From contig CM043700.1 in the NCBI GenBank assembly GCA_023935145.1, forward strand, positions 25,018,001-25,082,000: a DNA stretch of 64,000 nucleotides. The letters are read 5' to 3'. Of the stretch, positions 34,501-46,100 are shown one piece after another (within the stretch, counting starts at the first letter, position 1; each line of letters starts with the position of its first letter). The translations under genes and the position numbers were made by a program. Under the pieces are notes generated by a model. It did no database searches. It saw only the letters and a list, made by a program, of their open reading frames with translations, and had not been told where the DNA came from. Source of the stretch: Bretschneidera sinensis. Taxonomy: Eukaryota > Streptophyta > Magnoliopsida > Brassicales > Akaniaceae.

Positions 34501-36836
34501 TTCATTTTTTTTATAAGTAATTTTTTTATTAAAAAGCACCAATATGGTGCACCAAAAAGCCAACGGCTAATTACAATGCAAAAGCTCTACAAAATCTAAA
34601 AGATCATCATTATTTATAAAAAAAAATAAAAAAAAAAACAAAAAAAAAACTGCCTTTAACCAAAAAATTAACAGTGTTGAACTAATAATCTCTAATAGTA
34701 GCAATCGATCTTTCAGTACCATCAAAGGTCTTCCGGTTCCTCTCTCTCCATACTATCCACCAAATAGATGTAGAATTAACTCTAAAGCCTTTTTGAATTC
34801 TTTGGAGGCTCTCAAGCCACTCCAAGCCCCAATTACATCTCTCACGAACCCCGCAACTATCCGATAAACACCCACAATTCTATAAGTCATTTCCCACAAG
34901 CTTCTAGCTAAAGAGCAGTCCATCAAGAGATGATAAACAAACTCAACATTCTCCTTACAAATAAAACACCTACTGACCAACACCTTTCCCCTTCTTTGTA
35001 AATTGTCAATAGTAAGAATTCTATCCCACGAGGCTTCCCACACAAAAAAACTAACTTTCTTAGGAGCCTTAATACACCAAATAGCTTTCCAAGGGTAATT
35101 AGGATGATGCCTTTATCAACAAGAATATTATTAAAATCTTTCACCATAAAGCCTTTATCCGATCTAAGTCTCCATCTCAATTCATCCTCCCTTCCCACCT
35201 CAATTTTAGAAGAAAATAAGGAATCCAAAAACAACGCAACCTTCTCGACTTCCCAATCTTAACATTATGAATAAAAGGCATAACCCAAGAGACCCCTTCA
35301 TTAGTCAAGGAAAAACAAGAGCTAACCCGCACTTCTTTGTCTCTAACCAAATTAAAGACACTCGGAAATTTATCCTTTAAAGGGGTGTTTCCACACCAAG
35401 TATCATACCAAAGCCAAGTCTTCACTCCATTACCCACCAAGATCTCCATATAATGTCGAAACTCCTCCCATCCCTTTCTAATCCACTTCCACACTCACAC
35501 CCCATAAGCTCCTTGCGGTTCTTTGGACATCCAACTATCAAGATCCATCCCAAACTTGGCCACCACCACTTTCCTCCACAAGTGGTATTTCTCAATAATG
35601 AACCTCCAAAGTCATTTACCAAGAAGGACCTTATTGAGCAAGGAGAAAGATTTAATACCAAAGCCCTCTCTTTCTAAAAGAAGCTTCACCACCCCCCAAT
35701 TAACCAAGTAGTACTTCAAATCCTCTGCCGAGTTACCCCAAAAGAATCTCCTTTGAATGCTTTCCAATCTATTGACCACCAAACTAGGAATAAGAAAAAA
35801 AAACATAAAATAGATCAGAAGGCTAAAAAGAGTGTTTTTAATGAGAGTCTACCCCTTTTGAAAGGTAGTGATTCTTCTACCCAGCCAGACATTTCTCAAA
35901 CTTTTTCATAATCGAATTCCAAATGATTTTGTCTTTGAATCGAGCCCCGAAGGGAACACCAAGATAAGAGATAGGGAGCATTCCCAATTTACATCCCAAT
36001 AAACCAACGAGCAGGCTCCCATTAGCACCTCCTCCATGAGGGATTAGAACACTTTTAGCAAGATTAATCTTAAGACTAGACACCGCCTCAAAGTAAAGAA
36101 GAATACCTCGAAAGTGCAAAATTTTTGTATCGTCGACAAAAAGAGAGTGAGATACATTAATATTACTGTCATTACCTCCCACTTTGAAATTGGAAAAGAG
36201 TCCCATATCAACTCCTTTCACCAACATCTTGCTTAGAGCCTCCACAACTAAAGTGAACAAAAAATGAGACAAAAGATCCCCCTGTCTTAACCCTCTAGAA
36301 GCTTCAAAAAACCAGAAGGACACCCATTAAGCAATGTGGAAAAAGAAGTGGAAGATATGCACTTGAGAATCCACTTACACATTTTCTCTCCAAAACCCAT
36401 ACGTTTCAATAAATAGATAACAAAACCCTAACAAAGATGGTCATACGACTTTTCCATATCAAGTTTGCAAATAACTCATCCCCACCATTCTTCAAATGAG
36501 CATCCACCACTTCATTTGCTATCAAAGCAGCATCCAAATTTGTCTTCCCACTTCATTTGCAATCAAAGCAGCATCCAAAATTTGTCTTCCCTCTAAAAAG
36601 GATTTTTGCATAGGGCTAACCACTTTCTGAATCACACCCTTCAATCTAGAAGTTATCACTTTCGATAAGAGCTTGTAAATACAACCCATAAGGCTAATAG
36701 GTCTGAAATCTCTAATATTTGACGCCCCTTTCTTTTTTGGGATCAAAGTGACAAAAGTGGCATTTAGGCTACTCAAACTCCCCTAGAGAATGAAACTGCT
36801 CAAAAAAAGGAACAACATCTCCCTTAATCATCTACC
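34501..36836 (-). mobile_element. 5'-truncated L1, 2.3 kb, with target duplication
   Basis: The minus-strand reading starts in the RT core ([20 protein letters not shown] near 36770), passes the RT box LFVDDTKIL (about 36130), and continues through [11 protein letters not shown] (about 35490) and the zinc region RCFICKENVEFVYHLL (about 34950) to the L1 tail at 34510-34550. The 10-bp repeat AGTTACAATC (34491-34500 and 36837-36846) is the target duplication. Frameshifts and stops are present. It sits between the NAGK exon and the PWP1-like exon. Confidence 0.88.
36508..36595. repeat. Imperfect tandem duplication in the L1 RT region
   Basis: A segment of about 42-45 bp starting CCACTTCATTTGC and ending TTTGTCTTC is present twice, with only a few differences. 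It repeats a piece of the RT coding sequence. Confidence 0.75.
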
Positions 36837-36946
36837 AGTTACAATCATATTAGCAGATAATATTATATAGGAATTTGATTCAAAATTATAAAAATAGTAA
36901 AGTAAATAAAAAAAGAGAAGACACTTGAGGATTAAGAAACGCGTAC

Positions 36947-37065
36947 CTTCTCTCCAAACTACTACTCCTTATAATCTCTTCAATTCCCTCCACTAAAGAA
37001 GGCTCAACAATAGCAGGTACAGGCTTTGGAGCCCTTTTGAGGACCCATGATATTGACGATATCAT
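36947..37065 (-). pseudogene. Isolated first exon of a PWP1-like WD40 protein
   Basis: The ATG at 37065 gives 39 codons plus 2 bases before a GT donor (AAG|GTACGC). The peptide starts MISSISWVLKRAPKPVP and continues EPSLVEGIEEIIRSSSLERR, resembling the conserved N-terminus of plant PWP1 (periodic tryptophan protein 1, a WD40 ribosome-assembly factor), from which it differs at several usually conserved positions. No WD40 exons follow downstream; the next coding sequence on this strand is NAGK. It is either a gene fragment or an exon captured by NAGK (phases match). Confidence 0.6.
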
Positions 37066-37069
37066 TCTA

Positions 37070-38195
37070 AAGGGATCTCTGAAGATTAATATGGAATAGA
37101 AATCATAGAATTGAGATAAATAATGACAACTAGTTAAAATATCAGCATTAAGACCTTCCAACCAATCAAAAATAAGTAGCTCTACAATAAAGCATGTATT
37201 TCTCATGTCAAGCATATTATCGAACAATAGTAGCATTGGCAAGTTAAGCAGGTTTTGAAATCACTCACATTGTATGCCTTATCTGTACATGCCATATTTT
37301 GTTCTGTGCAATAAATTGGCTGCATGTAGGCCCAATGATGACCCCCATAACCCATGAAGAAGTGATGAGAATGTTAAGAAAACCCCCAAAAAGGTTTGAA
37401 GTCAGCCAAGAGAGCCCATAAACAAATGGTTGAAGATCCAGTCAAAGAAAATAAACCAAAACAGGGAAAAGGCCCAAACGGAAACCCGACCAGCTCGGTC
37501 AAGCAGACAAAGGACTGTTTGGTCTAGCTAATAGGCAAGTGGGTGCCACCAATTGATATACTGTCAACAGAGCCGATCAGTCACAACTACCGTCTATTTG
37601 ATCGATTGAGTGGTTGGCATCGATCAGACGTGTTGCCCAGCCGAATCAACTTGCGGACCAAGCCAATCGGCTAATTAGTGTGGCGATCAGCTTATTAATC
37701 GAACAGATCGGTGGTCAACTTTTTCAATAGGCTCTGTCGAGGGAACAGACCTGTAATCAGCCAATAAGCTTGACTATTTTTGTGCCTAAATTCTATAACA
37801 CAACCAAAATTAATCTAACATTAGAAAAAATTCTTTAGGAAGCCAATTTTTTTTTCTCATTTCCTTCCACAAGTGCCCAAAAACTTTTAGCAATGTGTGA
37901 TTTTGGTCATTGATTGATATCATGAATTTAAGATGAACTTGTGGGATGATGTGGGAGATAATTGCGTTGGAATTTCTTATGCTTTAAGGTCAGTATCATG
38001 AAACCCATTAAATGTCATGATCGGCTAAGCTATCGTTTGAAATGAAATGAGATCATTATTTCTACAATCATTGTAATTTTGACTTTCCTTTGTCAAATCT
38101 TTGGACCCTTGAATAAGATTCTTTCATGAACCCTTTGCTCCTTTTACTAATTCCAAAGATAATAAGTTAATTATGCTCATGTCATATCACTATTA
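37070..38195. other. No gene recognised; region with repeated CGATC/GATCGG words
   Basis: Open stretches here are short and unlike known families. At about 37490-37760 the composition is more GC-rich and words such as CCGATC, GATCGG and CGATCAG recur in both directions, suggesting part of an unidentified repeat. Confidence 0.4.
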
Positions 38196-38198
38196 CTA

Positions 38199-38300
38199 TC
38201 ACCAGGCGAGGTGTAGAGAGTAAGAGCAAGCTCTGTGGATCTTAACGTCACAGTCCAAACACAGGCTCGCTTGGTCTGATTTGCCATACGCTCTCCACAT
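38199..38300 (-). pseudogene. Possible B-box zinc-finger fragment
   Basis: The minus-strand reading CMWRAYGKSDQASLCLDCDV then KIHRAC resembles the plant B-box core (C-X2-C, SDQASLCWDCD, VH). The first Cys pair is lost and the His ligands after KIH are not conserved. It is about 30 residues with no flanking domain, so a pseudogene scrap at best. Confidence 0.4.
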
Positions 38301-38719
38301 ACAAGCAGTTCTTAATATTCCTTCTTTCTTAATCTCTACCTTTTTTCTTTTGAAATTCTCTTCTTTATTCTCAACAAAAAAAAAGTCCCAAGATTTTTGA
38401 TTTAGTCTACGAGTGTTCTTTGGCTTTCTTGAGAATTTTCTCCTTGCTATGGTCAGGATGAGGTGAAGAAAAGATAAGTAATGGAATCGATAATTTGCTT
38501 TCATTTGTAAAAGGGAAAACTATAAAAACATCCTTATAGTTTGGTGCAAACTACAATAACACCCTCCTATATAAAAAAAAAATAAAAAAAAAAAGTATAC
38601 TAATGCACCGCTAAACTCTAACCATAATTAGTTTAGATTGGTAAAAAAAGTCACATAACAATCACTTGTCAATAATTGAATGTTAATGGACTAAAATACT
38701 CTCCATTCTCATGACTTTT

Positions 38720-40222
38720 TGATACAGGACAGTAGCAAAGAAATAATAACAAAGAATTAAAAAGATAAAAAAGTTATCCAAATGACATTGATCAATCCCA
38801 AATCACATGGGATAACAGTCCAAATCACATAGACACTAACAACTCAATCACAGAGTGTTGGAATTCGATAATTTAGTTTTTTATTCATTCATAAGCAGCT
38901 AAATAATACATGAGTCACCCATATATATATAAAAATCCTAATCAATAGATAATGAAGAATCATAAGAAGATAAGACTAATCCTAATCTATAGATAAAGAA
39001 GAAATCATAAGAAGATAATAAGGAAACTAAGTAAGATAATAATTCCTACTAAGTAAGTGGCTTTGGAGGTTTATTGTTGACAAAGATCACTTGTAGAGGA
39101 AAGTGGTAGCGGCCAAGTTTGGGATGGACCTTAATGGTTGGATGTCCAAAGATCCTTGAGGAGCATATGGTGTGGGAGTGTGAAAATGGATTAGAAAGGG
39201 ATGGGAGGAGCTTCGTCTTTATGTTGAGATTCCGGTGGGTAATGGAGTTAAGACTCAGCTCTGGTATGATACTTGGTGTGGGATTACCCCTTTGAAGGAT
39301 AAATTTCCTTATATCTTTAATTTGATAAGAGATAAAGATTCAATCGTTAGCTCTTGTTTTTCGTTGACTACCGAAGGAATTTCATGGGTTGTGCCTTTTA
39401 TCCGCAATGTTCATGATTGGGAAGTTGAAAAGGTTGCGATGTTTATGGTTCCTAATTTTCCTCCAAGATTGAGGTAGGGAGGGAGGACATTATGATATGG
39501 AGGCTTAAATCGGATAAAGGCTTTATGGTGAAAGATTATTACAACATTCTTGTTAATAAATGCTTTTCTAATGATCACCTCCATTTTCCTTGGGAAGCTA
39601 TTTGGCGTGCACGGTTCCCAAGAAAGAAAGTTTTTTTTTTGTGTGGGAGGCCTCGTGGGATAGAACTCTTACTATTGACAATCTTCAAAAGAGGGGAATG
39701 GTGTTGGTCAATAGATGTTATATTTGCAAGGAGAAAGCCAAATCCATTTTTCATCTATTGGTGGATTGCTCTTTTGCTAGAAACTTATAGGAATTGGCTT
39801 ATAGAAGTGTGGGAGTTTCTTGGGTTGTGGCGGATTCCGTGAGAGATAAAATTGGGGCGTGCAGTGGTTTGAGTGCTTCTAAGGAGGTCAAAAAGGCTTT
39901 AGAGCTCATTTCGCATTTTATTTGGTGGATAGTGGGGAGAGAACGGAACCTTAGGGCTTTCGATGGTGTAGAAAATCCTTTTGCAATCATTAAAGTTAGT
40001 TGGGTCAATACTCTTAATTTTTGGGTTAACATGTTTTCTTTAGCTTTGTATATAGCCTTTGGTTTTAGTGCACCATCTTAGTGCTTTTTAATAAAAAAAA
40101 TATTTATCAAAAAAATAATAATAAATCCTAATATTGTCAATTACATAATTATCCCTATAATTAAAATATCCCCCATACTAGATTCAATTCCCTAATTCTA
40201 CTCTTCCTCTTGTACTCCATCA
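38720..40222. mobile_element. Solo LTR, split by an L1 insertion
   Basis: Begins TGATACAGGACAG and ends TTGTACTCCATCA. The 5-bp target duplication CTTTT is exact (38715-38719 and 40223-40227). No internal retrotransposon sequence of its own is present, as expected after recombination between two LTRs. About 440 bp without the L1. Confidence 0.75.
39054..40110 (+). mobile_element. 5'-truncated L1 inside the solo LTR
   Basis: Reads [13 protein letters not shown] after the RT core, then [22 protein letters not shown] (about 39240), the zinc region [16 protein letters not shown] (about 39715) and the tail GTGCACCATCTTAGTGCTTT with an A-rich end. A possible imperfect duplication ATAATAATTCCTA / ATAATAAATCCTA lies left and right. 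Stops (for example at 39160) make it inactive. Confidence 0.82.
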
Positions 40223-40362
40223 CTTTTATGAGACCTTTTTACCAATTTTGATTAACTATGGTTACGGCTTAGGAGTGCATTAGTATACTTTTAATATAGA
40301 ATGGTGCAATTGTAGTTTAAACCAAACTATATGGGTGTTTTTGTAATTTTTCCTTTGTAAAA

Positions 40363-42160
40363 ACTACCTTGTTTTACTTGAAATTACCAAACTAGCTTTA
40401 TGTTTCCATAGGCTTAACTTCATGTTTGTTGTTTTAACCTTTTTTATTTTTTGGGTCTTACATCATGGTAGAGTTGTAGACTTTTGTCCTGTCCCAACTC
40501 CCAATGGACTTAAAACTGTAAAAATCTTGATGGCCTAATTTGATTTTTTTTATAAGCTAATTATGATTGAGAAAACTGCAATTGGATGGCCCAATTTGAA
40601 TCTTAGTAAAATATTACACTTATTTGATTTTTTTTTTTTTTGTTCTTGCATTGTTAAACCAAATCCTATTTTAGGAGCTAAGATGCTAGATAATTGTTAC
40701 ATTTAAAATGGAAATACTTAGGTTAATTCCTTACTTAATATGCAAGAGCTTTTCCAATAATCTTATATAAGATTAAAAAGTTCTTTAACTTTCAAAAATG
40801 ACCTTTGATTTTAAGATTAAAAATATTTATAATTCACTTATTAGGTTTGTTATGAACTGTAATTGTTATTTACTAAAATTACTACTATTATTATTTTTAA
40901 TTATTTATTATATAATTCAATATCTGAAAAGCTTAGGCCTTAGAGCATATGCCTCATCTCACGAGTTGTAAAACGCTTTGCCTTACACTTTAGTCCTAAA
41001 ACATTAGTAGATACTCTACCATATGATGTCTAACAATTATCTTCTTTCCTTAACACTTTTTCTCATGCTTATCATTATCTAAGCGAAAACCCCCCAACCT
41101 ATTATCCATATTTATGTAGGAAAAAAATGATGAAACACACATAAGCTTCATAAGTACATAAGATTTTTACAAGTGCACAAGCTATATAAGAAAAATCACA
41201 ATGCTAAACTTTTAAACATATGAGAAAATTGAGTTCAAAGCTAAAATAACTAACAGAGTTTGCAACCGTGGCGAAGCCATGACATTTTGTAAGTGGGGGG
41301 CAATGAATAAATAAACAAAATATTTTTAAATAAAATATATAATCATATTATATTTATACTATGAAGCATACATATAATTGTAAGACAAATAATTGATATT
41401 TCATATTTCCTCTTTCAAAAAGACAAACTCGGTACTTATTAATAACTTCTCAAGTCTCAACTATCCACAATGAGTTTTCATAACATCATAATATTGATTC
41501 CAAATGATAAAACTGATTTCATAAGAATATAATATTGTTCCCAATGGATAAAATCCTAAAATAATTAGTATAATTTGTAACTTAGTTGTCAAGCAAATGA
41601 AAATTGTTATATATTAAGAATAAAACTAAAAATAAAAGTTTAGAGCTTAGAAAACTTACCTTTAAATTAGCCAAATCTTTCTTTCTTTTTCTCTTCTTTT
41701 TCTTCTTTTTCTTTTATTTTTTTCCTCTATTGCTTTATAAACTTTGTTGTTGTATACTACTAGATTACCATAAAAATTAAAAAAAAAGGGAAAAAGTAAG
41801 ATAAGAAAAGTCACTTTCTAGTTGTTTTTTCTAACAAATTAGTAGTAGTATATTCTTTTTTTTATTATGGTACTTTTTAGTTGAGTGTATAGCATACTAG
41901 GCAACCTACACCACCAAATGTTAACGGTTCACATGCCTATGTTATTAGACTTTTAGTGTTGAGTTTAGTTGGTTTTATTTATTTTTTATTGCTAGAGCCT
42001 ACACATGTAGTCATGTTGAGTTGCCTACTTGCCTAAGGTCCTAGATGCTTTAAATTGTTTTTACAATATTATCTCCACCAGTGAGGTCAAAATACATTAA
42101 TTAGCAGGTCAATATTGACCCATCAAAAGAATTACCTATAGGTTTTTTTCATTTCAAATT
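40363..42160. other. AT-rich intergenic DNA, no gene seen
   Basis: Homopolymer runs and short pyrimidine tracts (41690-41730). GTGGCGAAGCCATGA at about 41270 and GGTGACTCCGCCCC at about 42330 are of the kind found at ends of some plant repeats, but I could not prove a boundary. Confidence 0.4.
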
Positions 42161-42165
42161 CCCTA

Positions 42166-42308
42166 CTACGTTTGGTTATCTGAAATTGAAATCTAGAATT
42201 GGAATTGAAGTGGCATGGTCTTTTTCAACCCTTTTAATGTTGAAAAAAAAAAGTATAATTCCACTTCAATTCCAATTACAAGCTTTAATTCCAGGCAACC
42301 AAACGTAG
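42166..42308. mobile_element. Palindromic MITE, 143 bp
   Basis: Ends CTACGTTTGGTT and AACCAAACGTAG are perfect inverses, flanked by TA on both sides. The arms remain complementary inward (GAATTGGAATTGAAGTGG with CCACTTCAATTCCAATTAC), so almost the whole unit folds back. Confidence 0.85.
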
Positions 42309-42893
42309 TATACCCACTCATTGAACGGTGACTCCGCCCCTCGTTTGCAATACTATAAAATAAATAATAAAATAGTTAAATCTAATAACCAAAGTAAGCT
42401 CCACAAGCTTCACATCTTAATTCCATGTCATATCAACCACATCATATTCTATACAATAGCTCAACTAATACAATTAATCAAATCAATTTATCAACATACC
42501 TGGTGGCACTCTCAAAGCAAGTCAATAGAGTTGAACACAATTTTTTATTTGTTTATCCTCACAAAAGTTGATAGTAAAATCCTACAGTTATAAACAATCA
42601 AGAAAGAGAGTGAATGACTATGAATTGACGAGGTATTACATTAAGAATCAGGAAAGTTCGATTTGTGAGAGCATTGCATGGCATCACAAGAAAAATACAG
42701 CATTTTTCAGCATATAACTAATTTCATTGGCATAGGCTGCTAACTTGCTTTGCTTTAGAGAAGTTCTACAGACACAAAGTAGGCATACCAACTTATTCTG
42801 GACAGAGAGAGCAAGGGTGCTGCAGTCGTTTTGTGGAATAATGTTGCTCCTATTCAGGTGTCATTTGCACTTAAGGAAGAAGGGACATAGAAT

Positions 42894-42991
42894 TTTTTTT
42901 TTTTGGTAAAACACACGCACACACCACTTGAATCTGGAACCTTTAGGACCCAGGGTCTCAACCTTAACCATTAAGCCAAAGCCTCATTGGC
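42894..42991 (-). mobile_element. tRNA-derived SINE, about 98 bp
   Basis: A perfect 16-bp target duplication AGAAGGGACATAGAAT brackets it (42878-42893 and 42992-43007). Read on the minus strand it has a tRNA-like A box (TGGCTTAATGGTTAAGG), a B-box-like GGTTCCAGATTCAAG and a poly-A end (T run 42893-42904). This is the organisation of a short SINE transcribed by RNA polymerase III and moved by L1 proteins. The B box departs from the consensus. Confidence 0.82.
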
Positions 42992-43157
42992 AGAAGGGAC
43001 ATAGAATATTGATGTTCAAAGGACTAAAATTTGAGTTTTACAACCCAATAACAGCATTCGAAGAGCAAGCCATAGCCAAGCCCATGCACAAGCTCATTGT
43101 TCTTATTAGGTAAAATGGAAAATACTATATATGGAGCTAGAGTTATGTTGCTTAGTG

Positions 43158-43159
43158 CC

Positions 43160-43192
<33 letters not shown>
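43158..43192. repeat. C13 run followed by (TC)11
   Basis: Thirteen C (43158-43170), then eleven TC units (43171-43192). A mixed mononucleotide/dinucleotide tract, likely polymorphic. Confidence 0.97.
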
Positions 43193-43193
<1 letters not shown>

Positions 43194-43199
43194 TTCTCC

Positions 43200-46100
43200 C
43201 CCCTTCAGGAAAAAAAGAATCTTGACTCATGGCACTCGTTTCGAATATCTAGCATGAACATTCCGAATGATCTGGACCCATTGACGATTGAACAGTTTTA
43301 GACCTCTAGGGGTGAATTACTCTCTGTCTCTCTTCATTAACAAAGTGGCCAGACAGCCAGCCATTGTCAGCCTTTTGGAGACTCACAATGCATGGAGGAT
43401 CTGGAGATAACAATATGCTAGAAAATCAGCGTCTCAGATATGACTATAGACCGAGATAATCTTGTTATTCAAACTCTACCAACTCTTCAAAACATAACAG
43501 CGTTGAAGTATACCTCACCTATCTAATTATGTACGCACTTAATATGTATTAAATAGTTTTTCTTTTTTTCTTTTTTTGTTTCTACTTTCTTACTAAAGAG
43601 CTGTCCAAGGCTCGAATGACCACCAATTAATCTCCAAGCATGTGGGGATTGGATTAATGAAGCCTCAACGTCATTTTTCAAGGCATAACCCTAAAACCCC
43701 ACCAAAAAGGCATGACACCGAATGCTTTTCAGAACTATGAAGCATTATTATCAGCTCATATGTTTAAAATCAAACTCTGGAAACATAGAAGACATACAGT
43801 AGACTAAAATAAATACAGTAGACTGTAATATGCTCATTCAATTCTGCACCTGCAACTGAAAAAATACCATCTTGATCTCACTTCTTAACATTCACTAGAT
43901 GTCTCAGCAACCTAGAGTAATCCTTAACTCACATTAAAGGTTCAGTACCCAGTCTTCCAATAATTGCCCAACAAGGTTCCTAAACAAAAATGATAGTCAA
44001 TCTACCCAATCCTAAATTGGTTCTCTGAGACAAAAATCTAGATTTCAGTTTATTAGTAAAACATAGGATAGATTATAGCTATAAGACAAAAAAAAGGATG
44101 CAAAAACCATAAAAAAAATCCAAGGCAGATGGCATTAAACTACAAAGCCATCAATGGCAGAGCAATCAAGTATAAGTACATCACAAACAAAGAATGATCG
44201 AAATAGGTAGTTTTTCACGAGAATCTGGCTAAACAAACAAACAAACACGCACCTTCACTCACAGTGAGAGAGGAAAAGAGAGAAATCGCCGAGCTATATT
44301 GTCAACAACAGGGCGGTGAGAAGGGAAGAAACGAGGAACAGATATGGCTAGGGGTAGAGGCCTGAGTATTATCGGGTTGAGATTTAGAATTATAAATTTT
44401 TGGTTTCGTTATGGAATTGGACCCTTTGAAATTATAAATGAATTCCAAAATAACGCAAATCCAAGTTTATTTGTATACAACCCATGGGTTTGAACTGATT
44501 CCAAGGAATTATGATTCCAAATCCATGAATCCAAACAGACAGCTAGAGTTTTACATCCCGATGCAATCATCTCTTTACACACCTCAACGTCCTTCAAAAC
44601 TTAAATAAGACTCAAAATATAGAGAGGATTTTTAGATCAACCTCCCTCTTCCTCTAAAACAATGTTGTTTGTTCTCTGATAGTATAGAGCATTTTAAACA
44701 TGTTGTTGGAAAAGAATCATATGAAACAATTTCATTCGAGAAAAACATATAGTCTTCTCTCTTTCTTTCTAATTTCTTTTCTTGTTCAATAAGACCAATT
44801 CATCATGATATGTCCAATTCACCATGAAATTAGAAGAAAATTTCACTGCAATGAGATCAAGGTATTCTCATGTTATCATTATGATATAGAAGTATATAAC
44901 AAATTGCATTTTTTTCTTTCAATGAATAAAATTACAATTATTCAGAAGAGAAACAACAAAGTATTTTGAAACATGAAAAAATATTGCCTTCCCATTCCAT
45001 AGGGCTCAGTTGCTAAACATCACAATTAACCCTAACTCCAGTATTCAATTGCAGTAATATGGTTTAAATTTTTTAAAATAAAGCAAAATATTGAAATCTA
45101 TGCATCACTCACCATCACGGTCTTTAAACGTAATACAAGACAGGAAAAATAATTCAGTGTTAAATTCATAAGACATCAAATCACTTGAATACTCAACGTT
45201 ATGTTAAAAACTATAATTTATGAATTTGACGTGACAAAAAGAAAAGCCACCTAAAAATCAATAAACTTGAGCGCATACAAGATTGATAATTATGGAATGA
45301 GAAGCTTTGAGGATCAAACAGATATAAGATTAAACTAAAAAAACCGAAAACTAAAAGGGAATTATTAATGGAAAAAACAATGAAATAAATCAATAAAAAC
45401 CTGATTTGGAAAGCTGCTAATGGCTTAAGCTCTTAGTTACTGTAATGCAGATGATAGCATTAGCTAGTGTCTTCTGGCGCGATGTCAAGTGAATCAGGGT
45501 TTAACATTGGTTACGGGCTAGTTGCCTGATCACGGGCCAACGCTCTAAAATGAATTTGGCCCAATGTGGGTAAGGTGGGTAAATCTGGCCATGACTGAAA
45601 AAAATTGCAAAAATACAAAGGTCTAGTCTCTATAAGCTCTAGGGAGGTCCCATTTTATATAAATAAAAAAAATTTATACTATTAGTTAGCAATTTAGAAT
45701 AATTTAAAATAATGATATCATCTGATAGTAATTTAATTAATAATACTTAAATTATTATAAAATGGCATCTCAATTTCTGATTTATTGTCTTATGCGGTAT
45801 CTCAAAGGACAATTAAATGGTATCAAAAAATTATATAAAATGAAAATAAAATAAAATAAACTCAACATGAGGTCTAGTGTAAATTTCAAAAATTAATCAT
45901 TCCGTCTAATATGATTAGTCATATTTTTTTTACTTTTTGGAGCATTTTTTGTGAAAATTGGAGCAAATTTGACTCATATATATATTTTTTTTTTATGTTT
46001 CATCAATTTTAAATTACGAAAAAATAATTTTTAAAAACATGTTGATTCTATAAAGTAATATTTTTTTAAAAAAATTAAATACTTAATTAATTTAATATTT

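Larger units (their letters stand above)
38513..40353. mobile_element. Mutator-type MITE with long inverted ends, carrying nested inserts
   Basis: Inverted arms of about 150 bp: left 38513-38665 starts GGGAAAACTATAAAAACAT; right 40225-40353 reverse-complemented starts GGAAAAATTACAAAAACAC. Both share ATAGTTTGGT, AAACTACAAT and AGTATACTAATGCAC. A 9-bp target duplication TTTGTAAAA is exact (38504-38512 and 40354-40362), which fits Mutator-like elements. Its middle holds the solo LTR and L1 described separately. Confidence 0.88.

Noticed and set aside
44240..44350. Possible 5' untranslated exon of a minus-strand gene
   Set aside because: A donor-like AAGGTGCGTG exists, but no coding exon could be connected to it.
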